Positions 46,127 through 54,295 of a stretch of DNA of 64,000 nt are shown here, in pieces; positions within the stretch are counted from its first letter, which is position 1, and each line of letters starts with the position of its first letter. A program made the translations under genes and the position numbers. Source of the stretch: Mycolicibacterium elephantis DSM 44368 (GTDB taxonomy: Bacteria > Actinomycetota > Actinomycetes > Mycobacteriales > Mycobacteriaceae); contig NZ_ATDN01000002.1 in NCBI RefSeq assembly GCF_004014805.1, forward strand, positions 62,001 to 126,000. Reading direction: 5' to 3'. The notes under the pieces were generated by a model. That model had not been told where the DNA came from and searched no databases. It was given only the letters and a program-made list of their open reading frames with translations.

Positions 46127-47585
46127 TTCCGACGGCACCGACCGGCCGCTGATCGCGGTCGCCGTACTGTCCTCGTTCGTCGCGTTTCTCGACGGCTCGG
46201 TGGTCAACCTCGCGCTGCCCGCGATCAGCCGCGAGTTCGGTGCCGGGCTGGCGCTTCAGCAGTGGGTGGTCGACGGCTACCTGCTCACCCTCGGCGCGCT
46301 GATCCTGGTCGCCGGCGCCGTCTCCGACCAGTTCGGCCGGCTGGCCGTACTGCGCACCGGTCTGGTCGTGTTCGCGGTCTCTTCGGTGCTGTGCGCGGTG
46401 GCGCCCACCGGCTCGGTACTGGTCGCCGCGCGCTGCCTGCAGGGCATCGGCGCCGCGTTCCTGGTGCCCAGCTCGCTGGCGATGATCAACGCCCGGTTCT
46501 CCGGCGCCGCCCAGGCGCGGGCGATCGGGACGTGGACCGCTTGGACGGGAACGGCTTTCGTGATCGGGCCGCTGCTTGGCGGGGTGCTCGTCGACGCGCT
46601 GAGCTGGCGGTGGATCTTCGGCGTGAACATCGTGCCGCTGGCCGTCACGCTGTACCTGACCACGAAACTGTCCGCCGCGACTGAGAGCGACGGTCGGCGG
46701 CGGGTGGACGTCATCGGGGCCCTGTTGAACGCCTGCGGGCTCACCGGTGTGGTGTTCGCGCTCATCGAGGGCCAACGGCTTGGCTTCTCGCATGCGATGG
46801 TGGCGGTGAGCCTGCTGGCCGGATTGGCGTGCCTGTGCGCGTTTCCGTGGTGGGAGCGCGTCACCACGCATCCGATGATGCCGTTGCAGATCTTTCGCGC
46901 CCGCAACTTCGCCGTCGGCAACCTGGCCACCGTGTTTCTCTACGCGGGGGTGTCGCTCGGCATGCTGATCGTCGCGTTGTTCCTTCAGGAGACCGCTGGG
47001 CTGTCGGCGACGCAGGCGGGGCTGGCCACCCTGCCGGTTCCCGTGCTGTCGTTCCTGCTGGCCCGTCGTTTCGGCGTGCTTGCGGGCAGGTACGGGCCTC
47101 GACTGTTCATGGCCGTCGGCCCGATGATCGCGGCACTGGGCTATGTGCTGATGACCGCGTCGCGCCAACCCTTCGACCTGTGGACCCAGATGCTGCCCGG
47201 GCTGGTGGTCTTCGGGCTCGGGCTCACGATCACGGTGTCGCCGCTGACGGCCGCCGTGCTCGCGGCGGTGCAGCCGTCGCAGAGCGGCATCGGCTCGGCG
47301 GTCAACAATGCCATCTCGCGCATCGCGGGTCTGATCGCGATCGCATTCACCGGTGTGATCGTCGGCGACACAGTCGATTTCGACGGTTTCCGAAGCGGCG
47401 CGGTGGTCACCGCCGGCCTGTTGGCGCTCGCGGGTGTCGTTTCGGCGCTGGGCATCCGCAATGCGCAGAGCGACGTGGGCAGTGTCGACGCCGGCGCGAC
47501 GGCGCGCTGTCACGACCGTCCGGCCCCTCCGCCGGTGTGCATCGCCAACGGTTCCCCCTCGCGAGCAGACGCATACACCCCCTGA
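46116..47585 (+). CDS. MFS drug transporter, DHA2 (14-helix) family
   Basis: 489 aa. DHA2 hallmarks are LDGSVVNLALPAISREFG in helix 1, QWVVDGYLLTLGALILVAGAVSDQFGR (helix 2 and motif A) and GTWTAWTGTAFVIGPLLGGVLVD (motif C). Likely a proton-driven multidrug exporter. There is no counterpart at this place in M. tuberculosis. The last ~15 residues are encoded by a palindromic intergenic repeat. Confidence 0.9.
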   Translation: MPADSDGTDRPLIAVAVLSSFVAFLDGSVVNLALPAISREFGAGLALQQWVVDGYLLTLGALILVAGAVSDQFGRLAVLRTGLVVFAVSSVLCAVAPTGSVLVAARCLQGIGAAFLVPSSLAMINARFSGAAQARAIGTWTAWTGTAFVIGPLLGGVLVDALSWRWIFGVNIVPLAVTLYLTTKLSAATESDGRRRVDVIGALLNACGLTGVVFALIEGQRLGFSHAMVAVSLLAGLACLCAFPWWERVTTHPMMPLQIFRARNFAVGNLATVFLYAGVSLGMLIVALFLQETAGLSATQAGLATLPVPVLSFLLARRFGVLAGRYGPRLFMAVGPMIAALGYVLMTASRQPFDLWTQMLPGLVVFGLGLTITVSPLTAAVLAAVQPSQSGIGSAVNNAISRIAGLIAIAFTGVIVGDTVDFDGFRSGAVVTAGLLALAGVVSALGIRNAQSDVGSVDAGATARCHDRPAPPPVCIANGSPSRADAYTP

Positions 47586-47625
47586 AACCGCCCGATATGG
47601 GGGTTTTCGCGTCTGCTCGCGGGGA
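47556..47625. repeat. 70-bp palindromic element (terminator/interspersed repeat)
   Basis: Arms 47556–47582 and 47599–47625 pair around GCGTCTGCTCGCG with few mismatches and enclose a 16-nt loop. It lies between the convergent MFS and ceoC genes and includes the MFS stop. Confidence 0.85.
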
Positions 47626-47645
47626 GGGCGCTGGGCGCGCTGCCC

Positions 47646-48311
47646 TCAGCGCGGCTGCGGATTGAGCAGGAGCGTCTTCAGGTCGTCCTCGGCTTCGGCC
47701 ACGGCGACGAACAGCAACTCGTCGCCGCCCTCCAGCGGCTCGTCGGATTCGGGCACGATAACCCGCGGGCCGCGCAGAATCGTCACCAACGCGCAGTCTC
47801 GGGGCAGCTCCAGGCGTTTGACCGGCTTGCCGCCCCACGGGGTGTCGTCGGGCAGCGTGATCTCCACGAGGTTGGCCTGGCCCTTGCGGAACTCCATCAG
47901 CCGCACCAGATCCCCGACGGCGACGGCCTCCTCCACGAGCGAGGCCAGCATGCGCGGTGTGGACACCGCGACGTCGACGCCCCAGCTCTCGTCGAACAAC
48001 CACTCGTTGCGGGGGTCGTTCACCCGCGCCACCACCCGCGGCACCGCGAACTCGGTCTTGGCCAACAGGCTCACCACGACATTGACCTTGTCGTCACCGG
48101 TGGCGGCGATCACCACGTCGAACTCCTCGAGCTTGACCGACTCCAACAGGGTGAGCTCGCAGGCGTCCCCGAGCCGCCACTGGGCGGCGGGCACCGCGTC
48201 GACGTCGATGTGGTCGGGGTTGCGTTCGAGCAGCGTGACCTCGTGCGCACCGACCAGCTCGCGGGCGATGGAGCGGCCGACGGCGCCGGCCCCGGCGATG
48301 GCGACTTTCAT
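47646..48311 (-). CDS. ceoC: TrkA-type K+ uptake regulatory protein CeoC
   Basis: 221 aa. The RCK N-domain has the NAD-binding GAGAVGRSIA and acidic E29 in TLLERN, and the RCK C-domain follows (GGKPVKRLELP...). It gates a K+ channel or transporter in response to NAD(H), ATP or c-di-AMP. It lies 6 bp after ceoB in the same transcription unit. Both are next to a divergent KimA-like permease. Confidence 0.94.
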   Translation of the reverse strand: MKVAIAGAGAVGRSIARELVGAHEVTLLERNPDHIDVDAVPAAQWRLGDACELTLLESVKLEEFDVVIAATGDDKVNVVVSLLAKTEFAVPRVVARVNDPRNEWLFDESWGVDVAVSTPRMLASLVEEAVAVGDLVRLMEFRKGQANLVEITLPDDTPWGGKPVKRLELPRDCALVTILRGPRVIVPESDEPLEGGDELLFVAVAEAEDDLKTLLLNPQPR

Positions 48312-48317
48312 AGTTCT

Positions 48318-48989
48318 CTAGCCCTCGATGTCCTCGCTGGGCGGCAACGCCGCGATCGCCAGCGCCTCGGCGATGTGCCCGGCGATGGCGGCCATGAACA
48401 CCTGGTCGCCGGCCTGGATGACGGTCTTCGCGTCGGGCAACACGCCCTCCCCGAACCGGATCAGGAATGCCACCCGCCCGCCGGTGGCGGCCTCCAGATC
48501 GGTCATCCGGCGGCCCACCCACTCCTCGTGCAGGGCCAGCTCGGTCACACCGACATTGCCCGTGGGATCGCGCCATTTCGCGGTCTCGGTCTCGCGGGTG
48601 AGCACGTTGAGCAGCCGGTCCGTCGTCCACGGCACGGTGGCCACCGTCGGGATGCCCAGCCGCTCATACACCGCCGCGCGTTTGGCGTCGTAGATGCGTG
48701 CGACCACCCGTTCGACGTGGAACGTCTCGCGCGCCACCCGCGCCGAGATGATGTTGGAGTTGTCGCCCGAAGACACCGCGGCGAACGCGCCGGCCTCCTC
48801 GATGCCCGCCCGCAGCAGCACGTCGCGGTCGAATCCCATGCCGAGCACCCGCTCGCCGGGAAATTCAGGGGACAGTCGGTGAAACGCGGTGCTGTCGCGG
48901 TCGATGACCGCCACGTCGTGTCCGATCCTGGCCAGGCTGTCCGACAGCGAAGCCCCCACCCGGCCGCAGCCCATCACCACTACCCGCAC
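48318..48989 (-). CDS. ceoB: TrkA-type K+ uptake regulatory protein CeoB
   Basis: 223 aa, a paralogue of CeoC. Rossmann motif GCGRVGASLSDSLA and acidic VIDRDS, then a C-domain with EEWVGRRMTDLEAATGG. In M. tuberculosis CeoB and CeoC interact and support K+ homeostasis and growth at acid pH. First gene of ceoB-ceoC, about 90 bp from the divergent permease start. Confidence 0.94.
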   Translation of the reverse strand: MRVVVMGCGRVGASLSDSLARIGHDVAVIDRDSTAFHRLSPEFPGERVLGMGFDRDVLLRAGIEEAGAFAAVSSGDNSNIISARVARETFHVERVVARIYDAKRAAVYERLGIPTVATVPWTTDRLLNVLTRETETAKWRDPTGNVGVTELALHEEWVGRRMTDLEAATGGRVAFLIRFGEGVLPDAKTVIQAGDQVFMAAIAGHIAEALAIAALPPSEDIEG

Positions 48990-49062
48990 TTCACGGTCCT
49001 TCCTGTTCGAACCCGCGCAGTCGGAACGCTACCGCTTTCCGACGGTTACCGGCCTTCGGGCT

Positions 49063-49068
49063 TACTCT
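49063..49068 (+). promoter_or_regulatory. -10 element of the KimA-like permease gene
   Basis: TACTCT, 8 nt, then GTG 49077; leaderless. Confidence 0.68.
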
Positions 49069-49076
49069 TGGCACTC

Positions 49077-51071
49077 GTGTCCAAGCTTTCGACCGTGGCA
49101 CGACGGTTGGTTCTCGGCAGACCGTTCCGCAGCGACAGGATCTCGCACACCCTGCTGCCCAAGCGGATCGCCCTTCCGGTGTTCGCCTCCGACGCCTTGT
49201 CGTCGGTGGCCTACGCGCCCGAAGAGATCTTTCTGGTCCTCTCGGTCGCCGGTCTCTCCGCGTACTCGATGACGCCGTGGATCGGGCTCGCGGTCGCGTT
49301 CGTCATGTTGGTCGTCATCGCCAGCTACCGGCAGAACGTGCACGCCTACCCGTCGGGCGGCGGCGACTACGAGGTGGTCACCACCAACCTGGGGCCCACC
49401 GCCGGACTCACCGTCGCCAGCGCGCTGCTGGTCGACTACGTGCTGACCGTCGCGGTGTCAATGTCCTCCGCGATGTCGAACATCGGTTCCGCGGTGCCGT
49501 ACGTCAACCATCACAAGGTGTTGTTCGCCGTGATCGCGATTCTGCTGTTGGCAGCGATGAACCTGCGCGGAATCCGGGAATCGGGCACCGCGTTCGCGAT
49601 CCCGACGTACGCCTTCATCATCGGCATGTTCATCATGCTCGGCTGGGGATTCATCCAGATATACCTGCTCGGTGAACCGCTGCAGGCCGAGTCGGCGGCT
49701 TTCGAGATGAAGCCCGAACACGGCGACGTTCTCGGGTTCGCGCTGGTTTTCCTGGTCGCACGGGCGTTTTCGTCCGGCAGCGCCGCGCTGACCGGCGTCG
49801 AGGCGATCAGCAACGGGGTGCCGGCGTTTCAGAAACCCAAGTCGCGCAACGCCGCCACCACGCTGGCGATGCTGGGCGCGCTGGCGATCACCATGTTCAT
49901 GGGCATCATCATGCTGGCCAAACAGACCGGAGTGCAGATCGCCGAGCGCCCGCATGAACAGCTGATCGGCGCACCGCCCGACTACCACCAGAAGACAATG
50001 GTGGCCCAGTTGGCCGACGCCGTCTTCCATGACTTCTCGTTCGGTCTTTTGTTGATCGCGGTGGTCACGGCGCTGATCCTGGCGCTGGCGGCCAACACCG
50101 CCTTCAACGGGTTTCCGGTGCTGGCATCGATTCTGGCTCAGGACCGTTTCCTGCCCCGGCAGCTGCACACCCGCGGCGACCGGCTGGCGTTCTCCAACGG
50201 CATCCTGTTCCTGGCCGTCGCGGCGATCGCGTTCGTCGTCGCGTTCCGCGCACAGGTGACCTCGCTGATCCAGCTCTACATCGTCGGGGTGTTCGTCGCG
50301 TTCACGTTCAGCCAGATCGGCATGGTGCGGCATTGGACTCGGCTGCTGCGCACCGAGACCGACGCCGTCACCCGCCGCAAGATGATGCGGTCGCGGGCGA
50401 TCAACACCGTCGGGTTCGTCTGCACCGGAACGGTGTTGGTCGTCGTCGTGGTGTCCAAGTTCGCCGCGGGCGCGTGGATCGCGATCCTGGCGATGGCCGC
50501 GTTGTTCGTGCTCATGCGGCTCATCCGGCGCCACTATGTCACCGTCGCACGCGAACTCGAGGAACAGGAGGACCAAGCCGGCGACTTGGTGCTGCCCAGC
50601 CGCAATCACGCGATCGTGCTGGTGTCCAAGCTGCACCTGCCGACCATGCGGGCGCTGGCCTACGCCAGGGCCACCCGCCCGGACGTGCTGGAGGCGATCA
50701 CCGTCAGCGTCGACGACGCCGAGACGCGCGCGCTGGTGCACAAGTGGGAGAACAGCGACATCAGCGTCCCCCTCAAGGTGATCGCGTCGCCGTACCGCGA
50801 GATCACCCGCCCCGTTATCGATTACGTCAAGCGGGTGACCAAGGAGTCACCGCGCACCGTGGTGACGGTGTTCATTCCGGAGTACGTCGTCGGCCACTGG
50901 TGGGAGCAGGTGCTGCACAACCAGAGCGCGCTGCGGTTGAAAGGCAGGCTGTTGTTCGAGCCGAATGTGATGGTGACCTCGGTGCCGTGGCAACTGAGTT
51001 CCTCGGAGCGACTCAAGACGTTGCAGCCGCACTCCGCGCCGGGCGACGCACGCAGGGGCTTTCTGGAGTGA
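49077..51071 (+). CDS. APC-superfamily permease, KimA-like (probable K+ transporter, Rv2690c-like)
   Basis: 664 aa with about 12 membrane helices and a soluble C-terminal domain from about residue 490. ARRLVLGRPFRSDRI and FASDALSSVAYAPEEIFLVL correspond to the conserved N-terminus of KimA (YdaO), the B. subtilis high-affinity K+ importer. The C-terminal part (VLVSKLHLPTMRALAYARAT, EAITVSVDD) has a USP-like fold. The divergent ceoB/ceoC genes support K+ transport. The substrate is inferred; older annotations call it an amino-acid permease. Confidence 0.88.
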   Translation: MSKLSTVARRLVLGRPFRSDRISHTLLPKRIALPVFASDALSSVAYAPEEIFLVLSVAGLSAYSMTPWIGLAVAFVMLVVIASYRQNVHAYPSGGGDYEVVTTNLGPTAGLTVASALLVDYVLTVAVSMSSAMSNIGSAVPYVNHHKVLFAVIAILLLAAMNLRGIRESGTAFAIPTYAFIIGMFIMLGWGFIQIYLLGEPLQAESAAFEMKPEHGDVLGFALVFLVARAFSSGSAALTGVEAISNGVPAFQKPKSRNAATTLAMLGALAITMFMGIIMLAKQTGVQIAERPHEQLIGAPPDYHQKTMVAQLADAVFHDFSFGLLLIAVVTALILALAANTAFNGFPVLASILAQDRFLPRQLHTRGDRLAFSNGILFLAVAAIAFVVAFRAQVTSLIQLYIVGVFVAFTFSQIGMVRHWTRLLRTETDAVTRRKMMRSRAINTVGFVCTGTVLVVVVVSKFAAGAWIAILAMAALFVLMRLIRRHYVTVARELEEQEDQAGDLVLPSRNHAIVLVSKLHLPTMRALAYARATRPDVLEAITVSVDDAETRALVHKWENSDISVPLKVIASPYREITRPVIDYVKRVTKESPRTVVTVFIPEYVVGHWWEQVLHNQSALRLKGRLLFEPNVMVTSVPWQLSSSERLKTLQPHSAPGDARRGFLE

Positions 51072-52285
51072 GCGACGCAGTCGACGCGCCCGGGGACGAC
51101 CTGATCCTGACCACCGGGCCCGCGGCCAACGGCGGCAGCTGTGTGGCCCGCCACGACGGCCGGGTGGTGTTCGTCCGGTATGCGCTGCCGGGGGAGACCG
51201 TGCGGGTCCGCGTCGTCTCCGATCACGGAAAGTACTGGCACGCACACGTCGTGGAGGTGCTCGAGCCGTCGGCTGATCGTGTCGATTCCATCTGCCCGAT
51301 CGCCGGTGTCGACGGCGCGGGGTGCTGCGATATGGCGTTCGCCTCCCCGGAGGCGCTGCGTCGGCTGAAAGGCTTCGTGGTCGCCAACCAGCTGGCCCGG
51401 CTCGGCGGTTTCCACTGGCTCGATGAGGACCAGGCCGTCGCCGAACCGGTGGGCCGAGCGGGTACGACGGGTTGGCGGACCAGGGTGCGGCTGCACACCG
51501 CGGCCGACGGCCGGCTGGGATTTCACCGTTATCACAGTTCGGAAGTCGTCACCGAACTCGGTTGTGCGCAACTGCCGGCCGGCATGGTCGACGGTCTGAA
51601 CGACCGGGCGTGGCCACCGGGGGCGCAGGTGCACGTCGCACTCGACGACGACGGCCGCCGCCACGTCGTGCAGTCCGGGCCCCGCACCGAGCGCCGGGCC
51701 GCGACCCGAGTGATCGAGGGCGACTACGAAGCCGTGCAGCGGGTCGGGCAGCGAACCTGGCGGGTGCCGGTGACCGCGTTCTGGCAGGCCCATCGCGACG
51801 CGGCACGGGTCTACAGCGAGGTGGTGGCCGACCTCGCACAACTGGACTCGGGAATGACGGCGTGGGACTTGTACGGGGGCGCAGGAATTTTCGCGGCGGT
51901 GCTGGCCGAGGCCGTCGGCGACAGCGGCAGGGTCGTCACGGTCGACACATCGCGAGGGTCGTCGCGCGCGGCGCGTGCGGCACTGGCCGATATGGGTTGG
52001 GTGTCGGTGGTCACCGATTCGGTGCGCCGGGCACTGCTGGCGCAACGGCAACGCGCCGACGTCGCGGTTCTCGACCCGCCGCGCTCGGGTGCGGGCCGTG
52101 AGGTGATCGCACTGTTGGCCCAGGCGGGCGTGCCCCGGGTGATCCACATCGGGTGTGAGGCGGCCGCGTTCGCGCGCGACGTCGGGCTCTACCGGGGCCA
52201 CGGGTACACGGTGGAGCAGGTGCGGGTGTTCGACTCGTTCCCGCTGACTCATCACGTCGAAAGTATCGCGGTGCTGACCCGCTGA
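51068..52285 (+). CDS. TrmA/RumA-type RNA uridine-5-methyltransferase (Rv2689c-like)
   Basis: 405 aa from GTG 51068, overlapping the permease stop by 4 bp. An N-terminal TRAM domain (about 1–65) and Cys-rich segment CPIAGVDGAGCCDMAF could hold a 4Fe-4S cluster. SAM domain: WDLYGGAGIFAAVLAE, VLDPPRSGAG and the catalytic-loop IHIGCEAAAFARD with Cys where TrmA/RumA have SCxPxTxARD. It methylates tRNA or rRNA; which one is not decided. Confidence 0.92.
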   Translation: MSDAVDAPGDDLILTTGPAANGGSCVARHDGRVVFVRYALPGETVRVRVVSDHGKYWHAHVVEVLEPSADRVDSICPIAGVDGAGCCDMAFASPEALRRLKGFVVANQLARLGGFHWLDEDQAVAEPVGRAGTTGWRTRVRLHTAADGRLGFHRYHSSEVVTELGCAQLPAGMVDGLNDRAWPPGAQVHVALDDDGRRHVVQSGPRTERRAATRVIEGDYEAVQRVGQRTWRVPVTAFWQAHRDAARVYSEVVADLAQLDSGMTAWDLYGGAGIFAAVLAEAVGDSGRVVTVDTSRGSSRAARAALADMGWVSVVTDSVRRALLAQRQRADVAVLDPPRSGAGREVIALLAQAGVPRVIHIGCEAAAFARDVGLYRGHGYTVEQVRVFDSFPLTHHVESIAVLTR

Positions 52286-52375
52286 GCGGGGTCAAGATCG
52301 TCGCTGGCACAGCGGAACTGGGGCCGACGGGGCGCGCGTCGACCGGCGAATTACCAGGCTGGCTTTTATTTTTTT

Positions 52376-52384
52376 CTGGGGTAT
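52376..52384 (+). promoter_or_regulatory. Possible stress-sigma promoter of the 40-residue protein
   Basis: A T-rich tract (52364–52375) followed by GGGTAT (52379–52384), the mycobacterial SigF -10 consensus. The -35 GGCTG (52357–52361) is imperfect. Confidence 0.4.
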
Positions 52385-52426
52385 GGTCGGGATCGGTGAT
52401 GGTTGCCACTGTGAAAAGGAGCAACG

Positions 52427-52549
52427 ATGGCTAAACAGACTGCGAAAAAACCCGGGAAGTCGATTAAAGAGCGGCGGGCGGAGAAACGAGCCAAGGCTGC
52501 GGCCTCCGAGGAATTCCTTCCGAAGCGCAAGCGTTCATCTCGGTCCTGA
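52427..52549 (+). CDS. 40-residue basic microprotein
   Basis: MAKQTAKKPGKSIKERRAEK and a short C-terminal part ending KRKRSSRS: 40 aa with 15 Lys/Arg, no Cys and no hydrophobic core. A strong AAAAGGAGC lies 7 nt before the ATG, and a hairpin terminator follows 22 bp after the stop, so it is a complete single-gene unit. It could bind RNA, DNA or ribosomes. I do not recognise it. Confidence 0.75.
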   Translation: MAKQTAKKPGKSIKERRAEKRAKAAASEEFLPKRKRSSRS

Positions 52550-52570
52550 GTGGTCTGAACTGCACACATC

Positions 52571-52601
52571 ATCGGCTCTGAGACTTGCTTTCAGAGCCGA
52601 T
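52571..52601 (+). terminator. Terminator of the microprotein gene
   Basis: ATCGGCTCTGA (52571–52581) and TCAGAGCCGAT (52591–52601) form a perfect 11-bp stem with a 9-nt loop, followed by ATTTAGTG. Confidence 0.88.
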
Positions 52602-52783
52602 ATTTAGTGTGTGGGGTAAATCGACGGCACCGGATCGGCGTAAATCGCTCGCACAGGTCAGGGTCCACAAGATAAGAAATTTTCGGTCGCGCAGTTACGT
52701 TTGAATTGTTTGAGATACCACGCCGTCGCGTGGAAATTCACCGTTTTGAATTAGCTAAGACAAGAAAGAAGGGACGTACGGAA

Positions 52784-53233
52784 GTGGACGCCGTGACGAG
52801 GCGCGTGGACCGGTCGGGCGAAGCTGCGGCACCTGAGCTGGAAACCGAGATGGACATGCTCGAGGCTTTGATCGAGGCATGCGACGACGCGGCGAACCTG
52901 TCGACGGCCGGAGAACGCAGCGCGGCGTACCGCGAGGGCCACTCTGCGGCACTTCGCTATGCGCGCATCTGCGTCCTGGACCAGATGGCAAGCGCGGCCA
53001 TGGATTTCACGGACACATCGGACAACGGCGAACATCGGTCGGAACGTCATCGGGCCAGGACACTGGCCGCGCTCCGGACAATCTCGCAGAGGTTGTCCGA
53101 CGCGCTGCACACAAACCCAGAGGACGATGTCGCAGCGGGCTACCGGGATGGCATCCTGATTGCGCTCGACCTCACCGAAGAGCAGGAGCGCGCTGTGCAA
53201 CGAGAACTCGGTTGCGCAACGCTCACGGGATAG
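52784..53233 (+). CDS. Unrecognised helical protein with internal repeat
   Basis: 149 aa from GTG 52784 behind AAGAAGGGA; an in-frame ATG at 52706 would add 26 basic residues, and ATG 52850 would shorten it. I do not recognise it. Two similar segments occur: AAYREGHSAALRYARICV and AGYRDGILIALDLTEEQE, about 75 residues apart, suggesting a duplicated helical unit. The upstream 230 bp is AT-rich relative to the window. It is followed by another unknown gene in the same direction. Confidence 0.65.
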   Translation: MDAVTRRVDRSGEAAAPELETEMDMLEALIEACDDAANLSTAGERSAAYREGHSAALRYARICVLDQMASAAMDFTDTSDNGEHRSERHRARTLAALRTISQRLSDALHTNPEDDVAAGYRDGILIALDLTEEQERAVQRELGCATLTG

Positions 53234-53281
53234 CCGCTCGCCAGCGGCACAGCAGTGCTGGACTCAGCACGCACGACGAGA

Positions 53282-53776
53282 ATGGAGTCTCAGGTGGCAG
53301 TCCGAGAGATCGGCACGTCGCCAATTGTGTTCGGTCAGGCGACGGAGCTTTATGAGTCAATTGCCGCGGAGTTCCGCCGCCATGGCGTCGCCGGCGCGGC
53401 CGAGGCGCTCATCGCGATCGTCGACGATGAGCTGATCAACTCCAAGCGGCAGGAGAAAGCGAGCGAGACCCAGATCTGCGACCGCGTGACCGACACCGCG
53501 ATCGCGACCGGTGTTCAGCGGCTGCTGGTGGTGTGCGACGTGCGGCGAATTCCGGAGCACAAGCACGGACATGCCGCCGATTGGGTGCGGCACTTGGCGC
53601 ACCGGATCAGCTACGAGTGCTCGATGAACGGGTTGCAGGACCTCGCGACGTCGATCGCGGTTGTACGCACCGATGGCGATGCGCACCGCATTTCTCGAGC
53701 AGTTGTGGACTGGTACAAGGGCATTCGGCCGGCCGGCGGCTGGTTCGGAAAGCCTGGGAGCGGCGCCGACGCCTGA
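53282..53776 (+). CDS. Unrecognised hypothetical protein
   Basis: 164 aa from ATG 53282; GTG 53294 has a GGAG ribosome site and is a good alternative. It is mostly alpha-helical, with YESIAAEFRRHGVAGAAEALIAIVDDELI and a possible beta-strand core GVQRLLVVCDVRRIPEHKHGHAADWVRHLAH. The second half ends IRPAGGWFGKPGSGADA. No known motif is visible. It is 48 bp after the preceding unknown gene and 39 bp before the MSMEG_6728-family gene. Confidence 0.65.
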   Translation: MESQVAVREIGTSPIVFGQATELYESIAAEFRRHGVAGAAEALIAIVDDELINSKRQEKASETQICDRVTDTAIATGVQRLLVVCDVRRIPEHKHGHAADWVRHLAHRISYECSMNGLQDLATSIAVVRTDGDAHRISRAVVDWYKGIRPAGGWFGKPGSGADA

Positions 53777-53815
53777 GAACGTTTTGCTCGGGACCACGCC
53801 GGGTACGTCGGCGGG

Positions 53816-54295
53816 GTGCAGACGTTCCTGCCGTACCCCGGCTTCGACGCTTCCGCGCGTGTGCTCGACCGGCGCAGACTCGGTAAGCAGCGGGTGGAGA
53901 CCATCCAGGTGCTGCGCGCGCTGACGGTGCCAGGTTACGGCTGGCGCCACCATCCCGCGGCCGCGATGTGGGCGGGATACGAGGAGGCACTGGTTCGTTA
54001 CGGCCTCGACGTGTGCGCTGTGTGGTGTGAGAGCGGTGCCGCCGACACGTGCGCGGCAACCCTTGCCACCGACTTGACGAAGGGCACGGGGCTGACCGTG
54101 GTACGGACCCAGAAGAAGTTGGCCGCCGCCGACGAACTGCCACCGTGGTTGGGCGACAAGGAGTTTCATCGCAGTCACCAGTCGTCGTTGGTCCGCAAGG
54201 ATCCCGGCCACTATCGGCAGTACTTCGGCGATGTGCCCGACGACCTGCCCTACGTGTGGCCGTCGTCAGACCGGGAGCGCCGGATTCAGAGCTAG
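53816..54295 (+). CDS. MSMEG_6728-family protein (TIGR02328-like)
   Basis: 159 aa from GTG 53816. MQTFLPYPGFDASARVLDRRRLGKQRVETIQVLRAL is the family signature, and FHRSHQSSLVRKDPGHYRQYF follows. These proteins are related to pyrimidine-dimer glycosylase-type folds, yet no activity is proven. Its stop overlaps the convergent pyruvyl transferase gene by 4 bp. Confidence 0.8.
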   Translation: MQTFLPYPGFDASARVLDRRRLGKQRVETIQVLRALTVPGYGWRHHPAAAMWAGYEEALVRYGLDVCAVWCESGAADTCAATLATDLTKGTGLTVVRTQKKLAAADELPPWLGDKEFHRSHQSSLVRKDPGHYRQYFGDVPDDLPYVWPSSDRERRIQS

